From NCBI RefSeq assembly GCF_001941345.1, contig NZ_CP009251.1:1426001-1490000 (forward strand): DNA of 64,000 nucleotides, in the 5' to 3' direction. This document shows, piece after piece, positions 1 to 10,163 of this stretch (position 1 is the first letter of the stretch; every line of letters starts with the position of its first letter). The position numbers and the translations under genes are program-made. The notes below the pieces were generated by a model. That model did not search any database. It saw only the letters and a list, made by a program, of their open reading frames with translations, and was not told the origin of the DNA. The stretch comes from Corynebacterium stationis. GTDB lineage: Bacteria > Actinomycetota > Actinomycetes > Mycobacteriales > Mycobacteriaceae.

Positions 1-624
1 GCAGCGTTTAAGATCACTCGTGCTGGCCAGTTGGTGGGCAACATGGCCTCAGAGCGCCTCGGCGTGCCTTTTGGCATCGTGGACCTTTCTCTGGCTCCTA
101 CCGCGGAGTTGGGCGACTCGGTCGCGCACATCTTGGAACACATGGGCTTGGACCAAGTCGGAACGCATGGCACCACCGCGGCACTCGCGCTGCTTAACGA
201 TGCAGTTAAGAAGGGCGGCATGATGGCATGCTCCCGTGTTGGTGGTTTGTCTGGTTCCTTTATCCCTGTCTCTGAAGATAAGGGCATGATCGATGCCGTA
301 CGCTCTGGTGCAATTTCTATGGACAAGCTTGAAGCCATGACTGCAATCTGCTCCGTTGGCTTTGACATGATCGCGCTTCCAGGTGATACCTCTGCCTCGA
401 CTATCGCCGGTATGATTGCTGATGAAGCAGCCATTGGCGTGATGAACCATAAGACCACCGCGGTGCGCGTCATCCCGGTCCCGGGCAAGACTGTCGGCGA
501 TGAAGTTAACTTTGGCGGACTGTTGGGCTACGCGCCCATCATCCCTGTCAACACGGTGGGCAACTCCGAGTTCATTTCTCGTGGCGGGTTCATTCCCGCT
601 CCGGTACATGGATTTAGAAACTAA
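1..624 (+). CDS. DUF711/UPF0210 (PFL-family) protein, 3' part
   Basis: The reading frame is open from the first base, so the gene starts before the window; the last 207 residues are visible. The family usually has about 450 residues, so roughly half is here. The visible part is glycine- and alanine-rich and fits the DUF711 family, with motifs such as [34 protein letters not shown] and the C-terminal [19 protein letters not shown]. The function of the family is unknown; its fold is related to formate-lyase-like glycyl radical proteins by sequence grouping only. It ends at a TAA and is followed 20 bases later by a strong hairpin terminator, so it is probably the last gene of its transcript. Family assignment is from memory of the signature. 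Confidence 0.8.
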   Translation, partial: AAFKITRAGQLVGNMASERLGVPFGIVDLSLAPTAELGDSVAHILEHMGLDQVGTHGTTAALALLNDAVKKGGMMACSRVGGLSGSFIPVSEDKGMIDAVRSGAISMDKLEAMTAICSVGFDMIALPGDTSASTIAGMIADEAAIGVMNHKTTAVRVIPVPGKTVGDEVNFGGLLGYAPIIPVNTVGNSEFISRGGFIPAPVHGFRN

Positions 625-644
625 TACCCGATAGTTTCACCCCC

Positions 645-688
645 ATACCTATGGTGCGGCCAAATACTTCTGGCCGCACCATAGGTAT
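645..688 (+). terminator. Rho-independent terminator after the DUF711 gene
   Basis: Two perfectly complementary 17-base arms (645-661 and 672-688) enclose a 10-base loop and run into a stretch of six T residues. The stem is GC-rich in its upper half. It lies 20 bases after the TAA of the DUF711 gene and reads in the same direction. Confidence 0.92.
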
Positions 689-890
689 TTTTTATAACTT
701 AATGAGCTGGGGTTTTGCCCGCATTTTGGGGGTTAAATTCAAAACATCTTGCATGCAGGCTCAATCTCCCTGTAGTTTTCCCTGCGAATCGGTGGAGAAA
801 CGAATTTATAATTAGTAACGTTTACTTATCTATTCGTTTGGTTTATTTACGTGACCGGTATGTATTAATCGTTCTATTGAATCTGGGCAG

Positions 891-1086
891 GTGACTATTT
901 TGGGCGAGTTTATTATTGACCGCTGGCAAGACATCACCTTTCGCGCATACCAGCATGCTTCACTGGTATTGCAGTCGGTGTTGCTAGCGCTAGTCATTGC
1001 ACTCATTATCGCGGTTTTAGTTTCTTCGCACCATCGTGCGACCGCAATTGCTAACTCACTTTCATCAATTGGCTTAACGCTGCCAT
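891..1086 (+). pseudogene. Truncated osmoprotectant-type ABC permease (N-terminal fragment)
   Basis: A GTG at 891 opens a frame whose first ~65 residues look like the start of a ProW/OpuBB-type glycine betaine, choline or carnitine permease: RWQDITFRAYQHASLVLQSV, one hydrophobic membrane segment (about residues 26-43), a basic cytoplasmic stretch (SHHRATAIAN) and then GLTLPS, matching the conserved T(I/L)PS-A-L motif of this family. Right after LPS the homology stops, and the DNA continues as an HNH endonuclease gene in another frame; the fused frame ends at 1124. The permease domain is therefore lost and no transporter can be made. The 266 bases before it (625-890) hold only the previous terminator and an AT-rich stretch that may be its old promoter. 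The family call rests on the short N-terminus, so it is moderate. Confidence 0.55.
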
Positions 1087-1681
1087 CACCAACGACGACC
1101 AACCACGCTCCGAAGCACTACTAGAACCATTTTGGGATTTAGTCGAAGGCAACGGCACCGGGCTTATCAAGCCTGCATACCGCACGGTTATCGCTATCGG
1201 TCTCGACGATTTCGCCAAAGTCTCGTGCGGAACGACCATGACCGACGTCGAGCTCATCAACGCTGCCATGGAAGGTGGCCTCGGCGACAAGCTTTACGTC
1301 GGGCTTTTCCACCCCACCGCCGGGCCGGTCAACCTCTACGAAGGACGGTTCGTATCGGATAAGCTACGGACGCTCGCCATGGCAGAGAATCTCGTGTGTC
1401 CTTGGCCGGACTGCAACGTGCCTGCCGATAGGTGCTAGGTGCACCATATCGATGCTCATAAGAACGGCGGGCACACTAAGCCATCGAACCTAACGATGCT
1501 GTGCAAGTATCACAACGGCGTGAACGACGATGACCCCAATGGACCGCGCAAGAAACGGAAACGGCCGAGTCGCGGCAGGATGCGACGACACCGCGGTAGA
1601 GTCCGCCTCCACACTCCGGGCGGCAAACTCGTGGGTAACACCCATGCCCTGAGCAGCATGGGAGCAATGAACCTGATCTAA
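1087..1681 (+). pseudogene. HNH endonuclease remnant (DUF222/13E12 type), C-terminal half
   Basis: From about 1090 the DNA is homologous to the C-terminal ~200 residues of the intact HNH gene at 57795-58922. The frame is continuous from 1094 to the TAA at 1679-1681 except for a TAG at 1436-1438, exactly where the intact copy has the CAG codon before the VHHIDAHKNGG active-site strand. A 36-base in-frame stretch of the intact copy (after the codon for the Cys in VSCG) is missing. The downstream zinc-finger and HNH residues (CPWPDC, HH, N, CKYHN) are still readable, so decay is recent. The N-terminal DUF222 part is absent and is replaced by the permease fragment. A GTG directly follows the TAG, but no ribosome site supports restarting there. 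The product is very likely inactive. Confidence 0.88.
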
Positions 1682-1700
1682 TTTCCAGGACATGAGAAAA

Positions 1701-1728
1701 CCCAACTAGAAATATCATCCTAGTTGGG
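1701..1728 (+). terminator. Hairpin after the HNH remnant
   Basis: Nine-base perfect arms (CCCAACTAG at 1701 and CTAGTTGGG at 1720) follow the stop codon by 20 bases. There is no clear T-run, so termination is only possible. The hairpin is followed by ATTCGGCGATC (1731-1741), which also follows a hairpin behind the intact HNH copy. Between 1742 and 1864 I see nothing else. Confidence 0.5.
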
Positions 1729-1864
1729 AAATTCGGCGATCGGTTTTCAAAAATGGGAGCCTACAAAGGCTGCTACGACTGATCAAATCCTTGCACAATA
1801 AAGTTAGAGAGCCTCTAGTACACCTTCAAAGATGACACCGAGGTATGCAAGTGGGTTTAGAAGG

Positions 1865-3496
1865 CTAGGCGAGCTCAACGATCTCCATGTATTCGTCCGA
1901 CCAGAGGTCTTCATCGCCGTCGGGCATGATTATGACACGTTCGGGTTCTAGGGCCTTGACTGCGCCAGGGTCGTGGGTCACGAGGACCACGGCGCCGGTG
2001 TAGGTCTTGAGAGCGTCGAGGACCTGCTCGCGGGACTGTGGGTCAAGGTTGTTGGTGGGCTCATCGAGAAGCAGCACGTTAGCACGTGATGAAACTAGCG
2101 ATGCTAGCGAAAGCCTGGTCTTTTCACCACCGGATAAGGTACCAGCTGGCTGCTGCAACTTGTCGCCAGAGAACATGAACGCGCCCAGCAAACCGCGAAG
2201 GTCCTGCTGGCCTGCATCTGGACATGCCTCGATGGTGTTTTCCCAGACAGTTTTATCAGGGTTGATGTTGTCGTGTTCCTGCGCAAAGTATCCGATGCGC
2301 AGACCGTGTCCGGAGACAATGCCGCCTTCGCCGTCGGTGCGCTCAACACCGGCGAGAAGCTTGAGCAGTGTGGTCTTACCGGCACCGTTGGTGCCCAGCA
2401 CAACGACGCGGGAGCCCTTATCGATGGCCAGGTCAACTCCGGCGAATACTTCCAGTGAGCCGTACATCTTGGTCAGACCCTTGGCAAACATTGGGGTCTT
2501 ACCGCATGCAGCGGGTTCGGGGAATTTGATGCTGGCGACCTTGTCGGACACGCGAACTTCATCAAGTTGATTCATCATGCGATCCGCGCGGGCGAGCATC
2601 TGCTTGGCAGCTGCCGCCTTGGTAGCCTTCGCACCCAGCTTAGCGGCCTGCTTATGCAAGGCTGCAGCCTTCTTCTCCGCATTGGCGCGCTCACGGCGGC
2701 GACGGGCCTCATCGGTGGCACGTGCGTCTAGGTACTTCTTATAGCCCATGTTGTAGATATCAGCCTCAGCGCGCACGGCATCGAGGAACCAAATCTTATT
2801 ACAGACTGCGTCGAGGAGTTCAACATCGTGAGAGATCACGATGAGCCCGCCCTCGTGGTTAGACAAGAATCCACGCAGCCACGTAATGGAGTCGGCATCG
2901 AGGTGGTTGGTGGGCTCATCGAGAAGCAAAGTGGTCTCCGACTTACCTGAACCGGAAGTTGCAGCAAAGAGAATCTGTGCAAGCTCGACGCGGCGGCGCT
3001 GACCACCGGAAAGCGTTCCTAGCTTCTGGTCAAGCACACGTACTGGCAAACCTAGGTTGTCACAGATCTGCGCACACTCAGCATCCGCTTCATAGCCGCC
3101 AAGCGCTTGGTAGCGCTCTTCCAGACGTGAGTACTTATCGATGGCCTTATCGCGCTTCTTCTCATCCTCAGTGGTCTCCATGATCTCCTGAGCTTTCGCC
3201 ATGGAGCGCTTAATCTCATCGAGTCCGCGAGCCGACAACACACGCTCACGCGCGGTCTGTTCAATATTGCCTTCACGGGAGTCCTGCGGCAGATAGCCAA
3301 TAGGACCAGAAGATACGACCTTGCCGCCGTACGGCTCGGTCTCCCCTGCCAGGATGCGCATCGAGGTCGTCTTGCCCGCACCGTTGCGACCAATCAATCC
3401 GATCCGGTCACCGGGCTGCACACGCAGTTGCTGGCCAGGTGCCTCGAGTAGCGTACGGGCGCCGACGCGCACTTCCAAGTCTTGGGTAACAATCAC
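1865..3496 (-). CDS. ABC-F family ATP-binding protein
   Basis: 543 residues with two fused ABC ATPase domains and no membrane segments, the hallmark of ABC-F proteins, which act on the ribosome (translation factor or antibiotic protection) and not in transport. Domain 1 has Walker A GRNGAGKT (~37-44), signature LSGGQRRR and Walker B TLLLDEPTNHLD; domain 2 has GTNGAGKT, LSGGEKTR and VLLLDEPTNNLD. Between them is a charged, alanine- and lysine-rich linker (~250-310) fitting the P-site tRNA interaction motif. The start is GTG. The length fits the energy-dependent translational throttle/Uup-like groups; I cannot say which subclass. It lies downstream of the suf operon but is separated from it by a terminator. 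Confidence 0.93.
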   Translation of the reverse strand: MIVTQDLEVRVGARTLLEAPGQQLRVQPGDRIGLIGRNGAGKTTSMRILAGETEPYGGKVVSSGPIGYLPQDSREGNIEQTARERVLSARGLDEIKRSMAKAQEIMETTEDEKKRDKAIDKYSRLEERYQALGGYEADAECAQICDNLGLPVRVLDQKLGTLSGGQRRRVELAQILFAATSGSGKSETTLLLDEPTNHLDADSITWLRGFLSNHEGGLIVISHDVELLDAVCNKIWFLDAVRAEADIYNMGYKKYLDARATDEARRRRERANAEKKAAALHKQAAKLGAKATKAAAAKQMLARADRMMNQLDEVRVSDKVASIKFPEPAACGKTPMFAKGLTKMYGSLEVFAGVDLAIDKGSRVVVLGTNGAGKTTLLKLLAGVERTDGEGGIVSGHGLRIGYFAQEHDNINPDKTVWENTIEACPDAGQQDLRGLLGAFMFSGDKLQQPAGTLSGGEKTRLSLASLVSSRANVLLLDEPTNNLDPQSREQVLDALKTYTGAVVLVTHDPGAVKALEPERVIIMPDGDEDLWSDEYMEIVELA

Positions 3497-3557
3497 AACG
3501 AACCATTCTAACGGTCAAAGCCGTAGTTCCTAATTAAGCACTATGTAAAGAAAAGAA

Positions 3558-3596
3558 ATTCGCCTCAGCACACCCAAAGTGTGCACTGAGGCGAAT
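3558..3596 (-). terminator. Terminator of the suf operon
   Basis: Arms ATTCGCCTCAG (3558-3568) and CTGAGGCGAAT (3586-3596) pair perfectly, with an inner CACAC/GTGTG extension. On the minus strand the stem is followed by a T-rich run (TTTCTTTTCTTT). It sits 48 bases after the sufT stop and separates the suf operon from the ABC-F gene. Confidence 0.85.
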
Positions 3597-3643
3597 CTTT
3601 AAACCCGGTTTAAATCGGTATTTCCCCGGGTATTAGAACAAGA

Positions 3644-4060
3644 TTAAACGGAGAAACCTAGAGCCTGGAGCTGCTCACGGCCTTCTTCGGTAATCATGTT
3701 GGGACCCCATGGCGGCATCCAAACCCAGTTGAGGTCAACTGCCTCTGCCTGCTTATTGCCGATGATGGCATCTTCAATCTGCTCAGCAATAACGTCAGTC
3801 AAAGGACATGCAGGCGAAGTCAAGGTCATGTTGATAACAACGGTGTTCTTGCCTTCGAGCTCTTCAAACCACATGTCGTAGACCAAACCAAGGTCAACAA
3901 TATTGATGCCCAGCTCAGGGTCAACCACGTCGCGCATGTACTCCGCAACATCGTAGATCTTGGCGATCTGTTCTTCGGTTTGCTCAGGGCGCGTACGCGC
4001 ACCGTCGAAAGAAGAGCTTTCGTTTTGGTACGGATCGGGAGTTGGGTTTGCATTAGTCAT
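3644..4060 (-). CDS. sufT: Metal-sulfur cluster assembly factor SufT (DUF59/MIP18)
   Basis: 138 residues. The C-terminal ~100 residues form a DUF59 domain with DPELGINIVDLGLVYD (~48-63) and the MTLTSPACP motif whose cysteine is conserved in the family. SufT-type proteins help mature Fe-S proteins in the cytoplasm. The first ~30 residues are polar and probably disordered. The ATG lies directly after the TAA of sufU, so translation is likely coupled. It is the last gene of the suf operon and is followed by a terminator. Confidence 0.93.
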   Translation of the reverse strand: MTNANPTPDPYQNESSSFDGARTRPEQTEEQIAKIYDVAEYMRDVVDPELGINIVDLGLVYDMWFEELEGKNTVVINMTLTSPACPLTDVIAEQIEDAIIGNKQAEAVDLNWVWMPPWGPNMITEEGREQLQALGFSV

Positions 4061-4509
4061 TTATGACTCCAATTCGTCGAGTGCGTCAGCCGACGCAGCT
4101 TGGAAGGCTTTCCAGCCTAGTAGTGCACATTTTACGCGAGCCGGATACTGAGATACACCGGAAAAAGCTACGCCATCACCGATGATGTCTTCGTCGCCTT
4201 CTTCCTTGCCACGAGAGGTAATCATCTTTTCGAACTCAGCGAGCTTAAAGTTCGCTTCTTCTAAAGACTTGCCGATAATTTCCTCTGTCATAACCGAAGT
4301 CGATGCCTGAGAAATCGAGCAACCAATCGCGTCATAGGAGACATCTTCCACCGTCTTGCCATCTGCGGACAGCTGGACCCTAAGGGTCAGCTCATCACCA
4401 CAAGATGGGTTGACGTGGTGAACTTCCGCCTGAAACGGTTCGCGTAAACCCTTGTGCTGTGGGTTTTTATAGTGATCCAAGATCACTTCTTGGTACATCG
4501 AATCAAGCA

Positions 4510-4510
<1 letters not shown>
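4061..4510 (-). CDS. sufU: SufU-type Fe-S assembly sulfur acceptor (NifU-like)
   Basis: 149 residues of the SufU family. The three conserved cysteines are visible in NPSCGDE, AIGCSISQAS and ARVKCALLGW, with the Asp after the first; together they bind zinc and accept sulfur from the persulfide of SufS. SufU has an insertion relative to IscU, and the length fits. The start ATG overlaps the stop of sufS by one base (TAATG), so the partner enzymes are translationally coupled. Confidence 0.95.
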
Positions 4511-6524
<2,014 letters not shown>

Positions 6525-6588
6525 TCTAGTGCTCTTTCTGTCTGATTAGTCTGATACTTGCGGTGTATGAAGTGTTACGCGTGTGCTT

Positions 6589-7770
6589 TTAAGCGTTGAT
6601 CTTTTCGAGTTCGACAGCAACGCGGCGCTCAAGCTCCTCGCTCAAAGACTGAACCGGGATGCGGTGAATGACTTCATTGAAGAAGCCTCGAATGATCAAA
6701 CGACGTGCCTCATCAGCAGGGATGCCGCGGGACATGAGGTAGAACAGCTCTAGGTCGTCGAAGCGACCGACTGTTGCAGCGTGACCAGCGCCCGAAATTT
6801 CGCCGGTCTCAATTTCCAGGTTTGGAATCGAGTCAGCGCGAGCGCCGTCCGACAGAATCAGGTTGTTGTTGGTCTCGTAAGTGTCAGTGCCAGGTGCAGA
6901 AGAACGAATCAGAACGTCACCAACCCAGCAGGTACGTGCTTCATTTTCCTTGGTGCCCTGCAGAGCGCCCTTGTAGAGGACGTTCGAGCGGCAATTTGGA
7001 ACCGAGTGGTCAACCAGCAAACGGTTTTCGAAATACTGGCCAGCATCAGCGAAGTAAACGCCCAGCAGTTCAGCGTCGCCGCCAGGAGCGGTGTAGCGAA
7101 CGCGTGGGAAGATACGTACAACCTCGCCACCGAAGATGGCGGAGTTGTGGCGCATGACGGAGTCACGGCCCATCACGATGGACTGGTTAGACAAGTGAAC
7201 TGCGTCGTTGTTCCAGTCAGCGTCAATGATGACGGTTACATGTGCACCGTCGCCAATGACGAATCCAAGGTTATCAGCGTGGGTGCCGGAGCCTTCGTAC
7301 TTGACAACCAAGGTCACTTCGGCGTGACGGCCAACATCAAAGGTGGTCGCGCCGAAGGAAACGTTGCCCTCGCCAGCGCCCGAGATGGTGACCTCGATTG
7401 GCTGATCGGAGCGAGTGTCAGGGTCAATGGTGATTAGCGTTGCTTCCGGCATGGAGGTCCACGCCTGCGCAGCTACGCGATCCGAAGGTGCGCCAGCAGC
7501 GCGCAGACGCTCATTGGTGCCGTCTACGGTTTCAACCTTGACGCCTTCAGGAGCGGTTACGTTGGTTTGCTGTGGAACAACCTTCAGGGACTCAGCGAAA
7601 GAACCGTTGTGGAGGCCGCGTAGACGACGCAGTGAAACAAAGCGCCATTCCTCATCGCGACCGCCCGGAACCTCGAAAGCATCGACGTCGAAAGAGGTAG
7701 GCAGATCGCCCTTTGTCTGGTAGCCAGCGCCTTCGACAACTGCGCTAGAAAATTCGTTAGAATTCAGCAT
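6589..7770 (-). CDS. sufD: Fe-S cluster assembly scaffold protein SufD
   Basis: 393 residues with the SufBD right-handed beta-helix core and the C-terminal signature (GHAATVGRFDDLELFYLMSR, ~337-356) shared with SufB. SufD pairs with SufB and SufC to form the cluster-building scaffold. The ATG is 5 bases after the sufB stop. Length is in the normal range (about 390-430). Confidence 0.96.
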   Translation of the reverse strand: MLNSNEFSSAVVEGAGYQTKGDLPTSFDVDAFEVPGGRDEEWRFVSLRRLRGLHNGSFAESLKVVPQQTNVTAPEGVKVETVDGTNERLRAAGAPSDRVAAQAWTSMPEATLITIDPDTRSDQPIEVTISGAGEGNVSFGATTFDVGRHAEVTLVVKYEGSGTHADNLGFVIGDGAHVTVIIDADWNNDAVHLSNQSIVMGRDSVMRHNSAIFGGEVVRIFPRVRYTAPGGDAELLGVYFADAGQYFENRLLVDHSVPNCRSNVLYKGALQGTKENEARTCWVGDVLIRSSAPGTDTYETNNNLILSDGARADSIPNLEIETGEISGAGHAATVGRFDDLELFYLMSRGIPADEARRLIIRGFFNEVIHRIPVQSLSEELERRVAVELEKINA

Positions 7771-7775
7771 TTTGT

Positions 7776-9221
7776 TTAGCCTACGGATCCTTCCATTTGC
7801 AGTTCGATCAGACGGTTGAGCTCAAGCGCGTACTCCATTGGGAGTTCCTTCGCAATTGGCTCAACGAAACCGCGTACGATCATCGCCATTGCTTCTTCTT
7901 CCTCGATGCCGCGAGACATCAGGTAGAACAGCTGCTCTTCGGAAACCTGCGAAACCGTCGCCTCGTGACCCAGGGTCACGTAGTCATTACGGATGTCGTT
8001 GTAAGGGTATGTATCCGAGCGGGAGATGTTGTCTACCAGCAAGGCGTCACACTCAACGTTGGAGTATGAGTGGTGCGCGTTCGGGTGTACCTCAATCAGG
8101 CCACGGTAGGCGGTACGACCACCAGCGCGGGCAACAGACTTCGAGACGATGTTAGAAGAGGTGTATGGAGCCAGGTGCTTCATCTTCGCACCGGTGTCCT
8201 GGAACTGGCCTTCGCCGGCAAACGCTACGGAGAGAACTTCGCCCTTAGCGTGAGGACCCATCATCCATACCGCTGGGTACTTCATGGTGACCTTGGAGCC
8301 GATGTTGCCATCGACCCATTCCATGGTGCCGCCCTCTTCTACCTTGGTGCGCTTGGTCACCAAGTTGTAGACGTTGTTGGACCAGTTCTGAATGGTGGTG
8401 TAGCGGCAGCGTCCACCCTTCTTCACGATGATCTCAACGACTGCAGAGTGCAGGGAGTCAGACTTGTAAATAGGTGCAGTACAGCCCTCTACGTAGTGCA
8501 CGTAGGCATCCTCATCAACAATGATCAGGGTGCGTTCGAACTGACCCATGTTCTCAGTGTTAATGCGGAAGTAAGCCTGCAGTGGAATGTCTACGTGGAC
8601 TCCTGGTGGAACGTAGATAAAGGAGCCGCCGGACCACACAGCAGAGTTCAAGGCAGAGAACTTGTTGTCACCAGCTGGGATGACGGTACCGAAGTACTCC
8701 TTGAACATCTCAGGGTGTTCCTTCAAAGCGGTGTCGGTATCCAGGAAGATAACGCCCTGCTCCTCCAGGTCCTCGCGGATCTGGTGGTAGACAACCTCAG
8801 ATTCGTACTGCGCAGCAACACCTGCGACCAGGCGCTGCTTCTCAGCTTCTGGAATACCCAACTTGTCGTAGGTTTCCTTGATGTCGTCTGGGAGGTCCTC
8901 CCAGGTCTGAGCCTGCTTTTCGGTGGACTTGACGTAGTACTTAATGTTGTCGAAGTCGATGCCGGAAAGATCGGCACCCCACTTTGGCATTGGCTTCTTC
9001 TCAAACATGCGAAGAGCCTTAAGACGCTGTTCCAGCATCCACTCGGACTCGTTCTTCTGAGAAGAAATATCGCGGACAACGTCCTCGCTTAGGCCACGGC
9101 GTGCTGCTGCACCCGCGACGTCAGAGTCGTGCCAGCCGAATTCATAAGCACCAATGGACTCAATGATCTCGTCATCGGTCATCTTCTTTTCAGTACCTGG
9201 CGCCGGTTTTGCCTGGGTCAT
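7776..9221 (-). CDS. sufB: Fe-S cluster assembly scaffold protein SufB
   Basis: 481 residues, normal for SufB. The beta-helix core contains conserved stretches such as FVEGCTAP-like [35 protein letters not shown] and the C-terminal [10 protein letters not shown]. It is the main scaffold subunit on which clusters are assembled with SufC and SufD. Its ATG overlaps the sufR stop (ATGA), so regulator and first structural gene are coupled. I see no intein, which some actinobacterial sufB genes carry. Confidence 0.97.
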   Translation of the reverse strand: MTQAKPAPGTEKKMTDDEIIESIGAYEFGWHDSDVAGAAARRGLSEDVVRDISSQKNESEWMLEQRLKALRMFEKKPMPKWGADLSGIDFDNIKYYVKSTEKQAQTWEDLPDDIKETYDKLGIPEAEKQRLVAGVAAQYESEVVYHQIREDLEEQGVIFLDTDTALKEHPEMFKEYFGTVIPAGDNKFSALNSAVWSGGSFIYVPPGVHVDIPLQAYFRINTENMGQFERTLIIVDEDAYVHYVEGCTAPIYKSDSLHSAVVEIIVKKGGRCRYTTIQNWSNNVYNLVTKRTKVEEGGTMEWVDGNIGSKVTMKYPAVWMMGPHAKGEVLSVAFAGEGQFQDTGAKMKHLAPYTSSNIVSKSVARAGGRTAYRGLIEVHPNAHHSYSNVECDALLVDNISRSDTYPYNDIRNDYVTLGHEATVSQVSEEQLFYLMSRGIEEEEAMAMIVRGFVEPIAKELPMEYALELNRLIELQMEGSVG

Positions 9222-9934
9222 GCCCTGCTCCTTTCGTCTGAATTTTTATTAATTGGTGTCAAGGGGATATTCGTTGTACAGATTCCGTGGCCATCTGCAA
9301 TAGAGGCTAAGGGCTGTACGTGAGTGCCTAACAGGGCGGAAAAGACTTCCTGTTCCGCCTCACACAATTCTGGGTGCTGCTCGGCCACTCGAGCTACTGG
9401 GCAATGGTGCTGACAAACTTGTACACCTTGTCCAGCCTCACTGATGGTGGCTGCATACCCATTATCGCCCAGTGCAGCTGCAAGTTTACGGGCTACATCC
9501 ACGACCGATTCATCCGCCCCCACGAGGGGTTCGATGTCAGCGAGAATCCGTTCCATGCGCAGAATGGCGAATTTCTTGACAGCTTCAGAGCCACCGATCT
9601 CGCGCAGCGTATCGAGTGCTTCTGAAGCAAGTTCGTCATAAGTATGGCCGAACTGGGATCGACCTTTATCTGTGAGGCGAAAGTGCTTAGCCGGTCTGCC
9701 ACGCCCCGCTGCTTGCCCATTTTTGGGCTGCGGACGGCGATTGACAACTTCCGTCAAGCCATCTTCCACCAGGATGTCTAAATGCCGGCGTACGCCAGCG
9801 GCTGAAAGACCAAGCTCTGTGCCCAAATCGGACGCGGTGATCGGACCTTCTTTGAGCAGCAAAAGCATGACTTGGCGGCGCGTGTCGCCATCAGTTGACC
9901 GAGTCTCGGACTGTAACTGTATTTCTGTCGCCAT
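9218..9934 (-). CDS. sufR: SufR-type Fe-S responsive transcriptional repressor
   Basis: 238 residues. The N-terminus is a winged helix ([20 protein letters not shown], then [14 protein letters not shown] as recognition helix) and the C-terminus carries four cysteines (CQHHC, ELCEAEQ, GICTTN) that fit the 4Fe-4S site of SufR. Such proteins repress the suf operon when holding a cluster and release it on iron or oxidative stress. The ATG at 9934 is chosen because AGGAGG (9943-9948) sits 8 bases before it; the upstream in-frame GTG overlaps that site. It is the first gene of the operon and probably represses it. Confidence 0.93.
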   Translation of the reverse strand: MATEIQLQSETRSTDGDTRRQVMLLLLKEGPITASDLGTELGLSAAGVRRHLDILVEDGLTEVVNRRPQPKNGQAAGRGRPAKHFRLTDKGRSQFGHTYDELASEALDTLREIGGSEAVKKFAILRMERILADIEPLVGADESVVDVARKLAAALGDNGYAATISEAGQGVQVCQHHCPVARVAEQHPELCEAEQEVFSALLGTHVQPLASIADGHGICTTNIPLTPINKNSDERSRA

Positions 9935-9966
9935 TGCGCCCACCTCCTTTTGCTCTCTCTTTAGAC

Positions 9967-9978
9967 AACACTAGTGTT
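9967..9978. promoter_or_regulatory. Palindrome upstream of sufR, candidate SufR operator
   Basis: AACACTAGTGTT is a perfect 12-base palindrome 33 bases upstream of the sufR start and within the 229-base gap between sufR (minus) and mptB (plus). Position and symmetry fit autoregulation by the neighbouring repressor. The rest of the gap (9979-10163) shows no other clear signal. The link to SufR is an inference. Confidence 0.5.
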
Positions 9979-10163
9979 CCTTAATTCATTCCCAATTGCT
10001 AATAATGCAGGTCATCGGCGTGGCGAATTAGCACATTGGTGTTGCGTAAATAGCGCCACTCCCAGCCATTTCACAAGAAACAGGGCTGAAATCGTCGCAA
10101 AATGTGTAGCCAAAGGCACATCTTTACCTACCCCCGAGGTGGTGGGCATTAGAGTGATAGGCC

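Noticed and set aside
830..1102. Minus-strand open frame of 90 codons over the permease fragment
   Set aside because: It is antisense to the better-supported permease frame, has no family likeness and no ribosome site.
1701..1741. Reading the HNH loci as a transposon with terminal inverted repeats
   Set aside because: No transposase, no matching left end and no target-site duplication are visible; only a short shared right tail is supported.
8070..9092. Plus-strand open frame of 340 codons over sufB
   Set aside because: Antisense shadow of the intact sufB.
7776..9221. Intein in sufB
   Set aside because: The 481-residue frame is continuous, of normal length, and shows no splicing-domain motifs.
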